Of a stretch of DNA of 64,000 nucleotides, positions 62,948 to 64,000 are shown piece after piece; position 1 is the first letter of the stretch; each line of letters opens with the position of its first letter. The notes beneath the pieces were generated by a model. The model was not told where the DNA came from. It did not search any database and saw only the letters and a program-made list of their open reading frames with translations. A program made the translations under genes and the position numbers. Source of the DNA: Dyadobacter sp. 50-39. Its GTDB lineage: Bacteria > Bacteroidota > Bacteroidia > Cytophagales > Spirosomataceae. Location: the NCBI GenBank assembly GCA_001898145.1, contig MKSR01000034.1:1-64000 (forward strand). Direction: 5' to 3'.

Positions 62948-63307
62948 CGAATGCTACAAACATGCCCTGCAAAGTACAATTCTCTTTAAAAATTTAACAT
63001 TTTAAAGAAAGCATGGTGCGCTGCCCATTTTTTTCAAAGATCTAGGAAACTATTCCCGCATTTAAATCCTTAATAAGTACAATCCGACAACGGGGCAGCT
63101 TATACGCAGACCACTTATGTCACCGATTGTTTACAAAAATTCTCTAAATCTGCTGGCTATGTTAACGCCGTTCAATCCTTTCTTTTCCGGGGTCAAAATC
63201 CTATGGCTGGCCACCGACAGCTGATCTATTTCTCTCACCATTTTTCCGACTGTTCATCATCAGACAGCAACACGTTATCTCTATCCAAAATTCTAATTAA
63301 CACCTAC
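62948..63307. other. 360-bp intergenic region before the TolC-family gene
   Basis: No gene is visible. A small AT-rich inverted repeat (CTTTAAAA/TTTTAAAG, 62984-63007) lies near the left end. The rest is AT-rich and should contain the promoter of the efflux operon, but no TTTG/TAnnTTTG pair is convincing. Confidence 0.4.
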
Positions 63308-64000
63308 ATGAAGTATTGGTCTAAGCCACAAAAAACAACGCGTTTGGCGCTTAGCTCGGCATTGCTCTTATTGAATTTGCTCAGTACAGCCCTGGCGCAG
63401 GGCATCCAGGAGAGTAGCCGGCAAGCCCCGGTTCTGGAACAGGCAACTTTACAGGATGTGGTTGCATATGCGATCAAAAACCAGCCAGCCATCCAGCAAT
63501 CGCTGATCGACGAGCAGATCACCGCTAGCCAAGTCCGGGCCAAACTGGCCGACTGGTACCCGCAGATCGGCTTTAACTACAATTTGCAGCACAATTTCAT
63601 CGTCCAGACCAGCATCATTGCCGGAAACCCGGTGAAGCTGGGCGTAAACAATGTCTCTGCGACCCAGTTTACACTTTCTCAGCAGATCTTCAACCGCGAT
63701 GTGCTACTGGCCAAACGCACGCGCGCAGATGTCCTGTTTGCCGCAAGCCAGAACACGGTCAACAACAAGACCGACCTGGCTGTGAATGTCTCCAAGGCAT
63801 TCTACGATGTTTTGGCTACTACTCAGCAGATCCGGGTCGCCGACGAGGATATCCTGCGGCTAGAACGCAGCCTCAAAGATGCTCAAAACCAGTACAAATC
63901 CGGCATTGCAGACAAAATCGACTACAAACGGGCAACCATTTCGCTTAACAACACGCGCGCCAACAAAAAGAGCAACGAGGAAGTGCTCAAAGCCAAAGTG
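63308..64000 (+). CDS. TolC-family outer-membrane efflux protein, 5' part
   Basis: This frame runs off the window end with 231 codons visible. A signal peptide (LALSSALLLLNLLSTALAQ, cut near residue 31) is followed by the TolC-type start: ATLQDVVAYAIKNQPAIQQS, then QVRAKLADWYPQIGFNYNLQ, VNVSKAFYDVLATTQQIRVA and LKDAQNQYKSGIADKIDYKR. It is the outer-membrane duct of a tripartite pump or type I exporter; the inner-membrane partners should follow beyond 64000. The start ATG 63308 is well placed for the signal peptide. Confidence 0.88.
   Translation, partial: MKYWSKPQKTTRLALSSALLLLNLLSTALAQGIQESSRQAPVLEQATLQDVVAYAIKNQPAIQQSLIDEQITASQVRAKLADWYPQIGFNYNLQHNFIVQTSIIAGNPVKLGVNNVSATQFTLSQQIFNRDVLLAKRTRADVLFAASQNTVNNKTDLAVNVSKAFYDVLATTQQIRVADEDILRLERSLKDAQNQYKSGIADKIDYKRATISLNNTRANKKSNEEVLKAKV

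Overview
The window looks like a chromosomal segment of a Bacteroidota bacterium, most likely a Cytophagales member close to Dyadobacter or Spirosoma (the genus is inference). The evidence is: Bacteroidetes-type conjugative-transposon Tra proteins, type IX secretion (T9SS) C-terminal sorting domains, DUF1501/DUF1800/DUF1080 genes, and promoter-like boxes of the Bacteroidetes form TTTG-N20-TAnnTTTG.

Region 1 (1-12335, all + strand) is the transfer module of an integrative conjugative element or conjugative plasmid. It opens with the 3' end of a group II intron (domains V and VI) that interrupts the VirB4-like ATPase gene traG beside its Walker B region. Next come three secreted TraI/TerB-annotated proteins, then traJ, traK, a traL-like gene, traM and traN, a small cytosolic protein, a Toprim primase-like protein, a relaxosome accessory protein, a MobB-type relaxase and a VirD4/TraG coupling ATPase.

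Region 2 (12336-16986) is a scarred accessory zone. It has a decayed IS982-family element whose 14-bp terminal inverted repeats are still perfect, an orphan hexapeptide acyltransferase, about 750 bp of decayed DNA, and an IS66-family element. The IS66 copy has an intact 8-bp target duplication but has lost the N-terminal third of tnpC.

Region 3 (16987-33101) is mostly - strand. A DUF1800-DUF1501-T9SS cluster ends in a 1036-residue secreted protein with seven cysteine-bounded repeats. Housekeeping and metabolic genes follow: TruC-like pseudouridine synthase, DUF1361 membrane protein, DEAD-box helicase, DUF779 plus aldehyde dehydrogenase with a divergent AraC regulator, YdeI-like protein, DUF1080 protein and an ABC exporter.

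Region 4 (33506-60855) is a Wzx/Wzy-dependent exopolysaccharide/capsule locus. It has a CpsB-type phosphatase, Wza and Wzc, a GDP-mannose to GDP-fucose block, Wzx, pyruvyl transferase, four glycosyltransferases, an acetyltransferase, Wzy, a secreted GH99/WbsX-like protein, two Wzi-like porins, a full dTDP-rhamnose set (rfbC, B, A, D), the initiating phosphotransferase WcaJ, and a small T9SS protein whose N-terminal domain matches the repeat protein of region 3. The predicted product is a polymer containing fucose and rhamnose with pyruvyl and acetyl decoration.

Region 5 (61083-64000) holds a 47-residue membrane microprotein translationally coupled to a sodium:solute symporter, then the start of a TolC-family outer-membrane efflux gene cut by the window end.

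The least explained parts are the alternating-repeat T9SS protein with its DUF1800/DUF1501 partners and its small paralogue in the capsule locus, a recurring ACTCAAC motif just before several capsule gene starts, and the microprotein-symporter pair.
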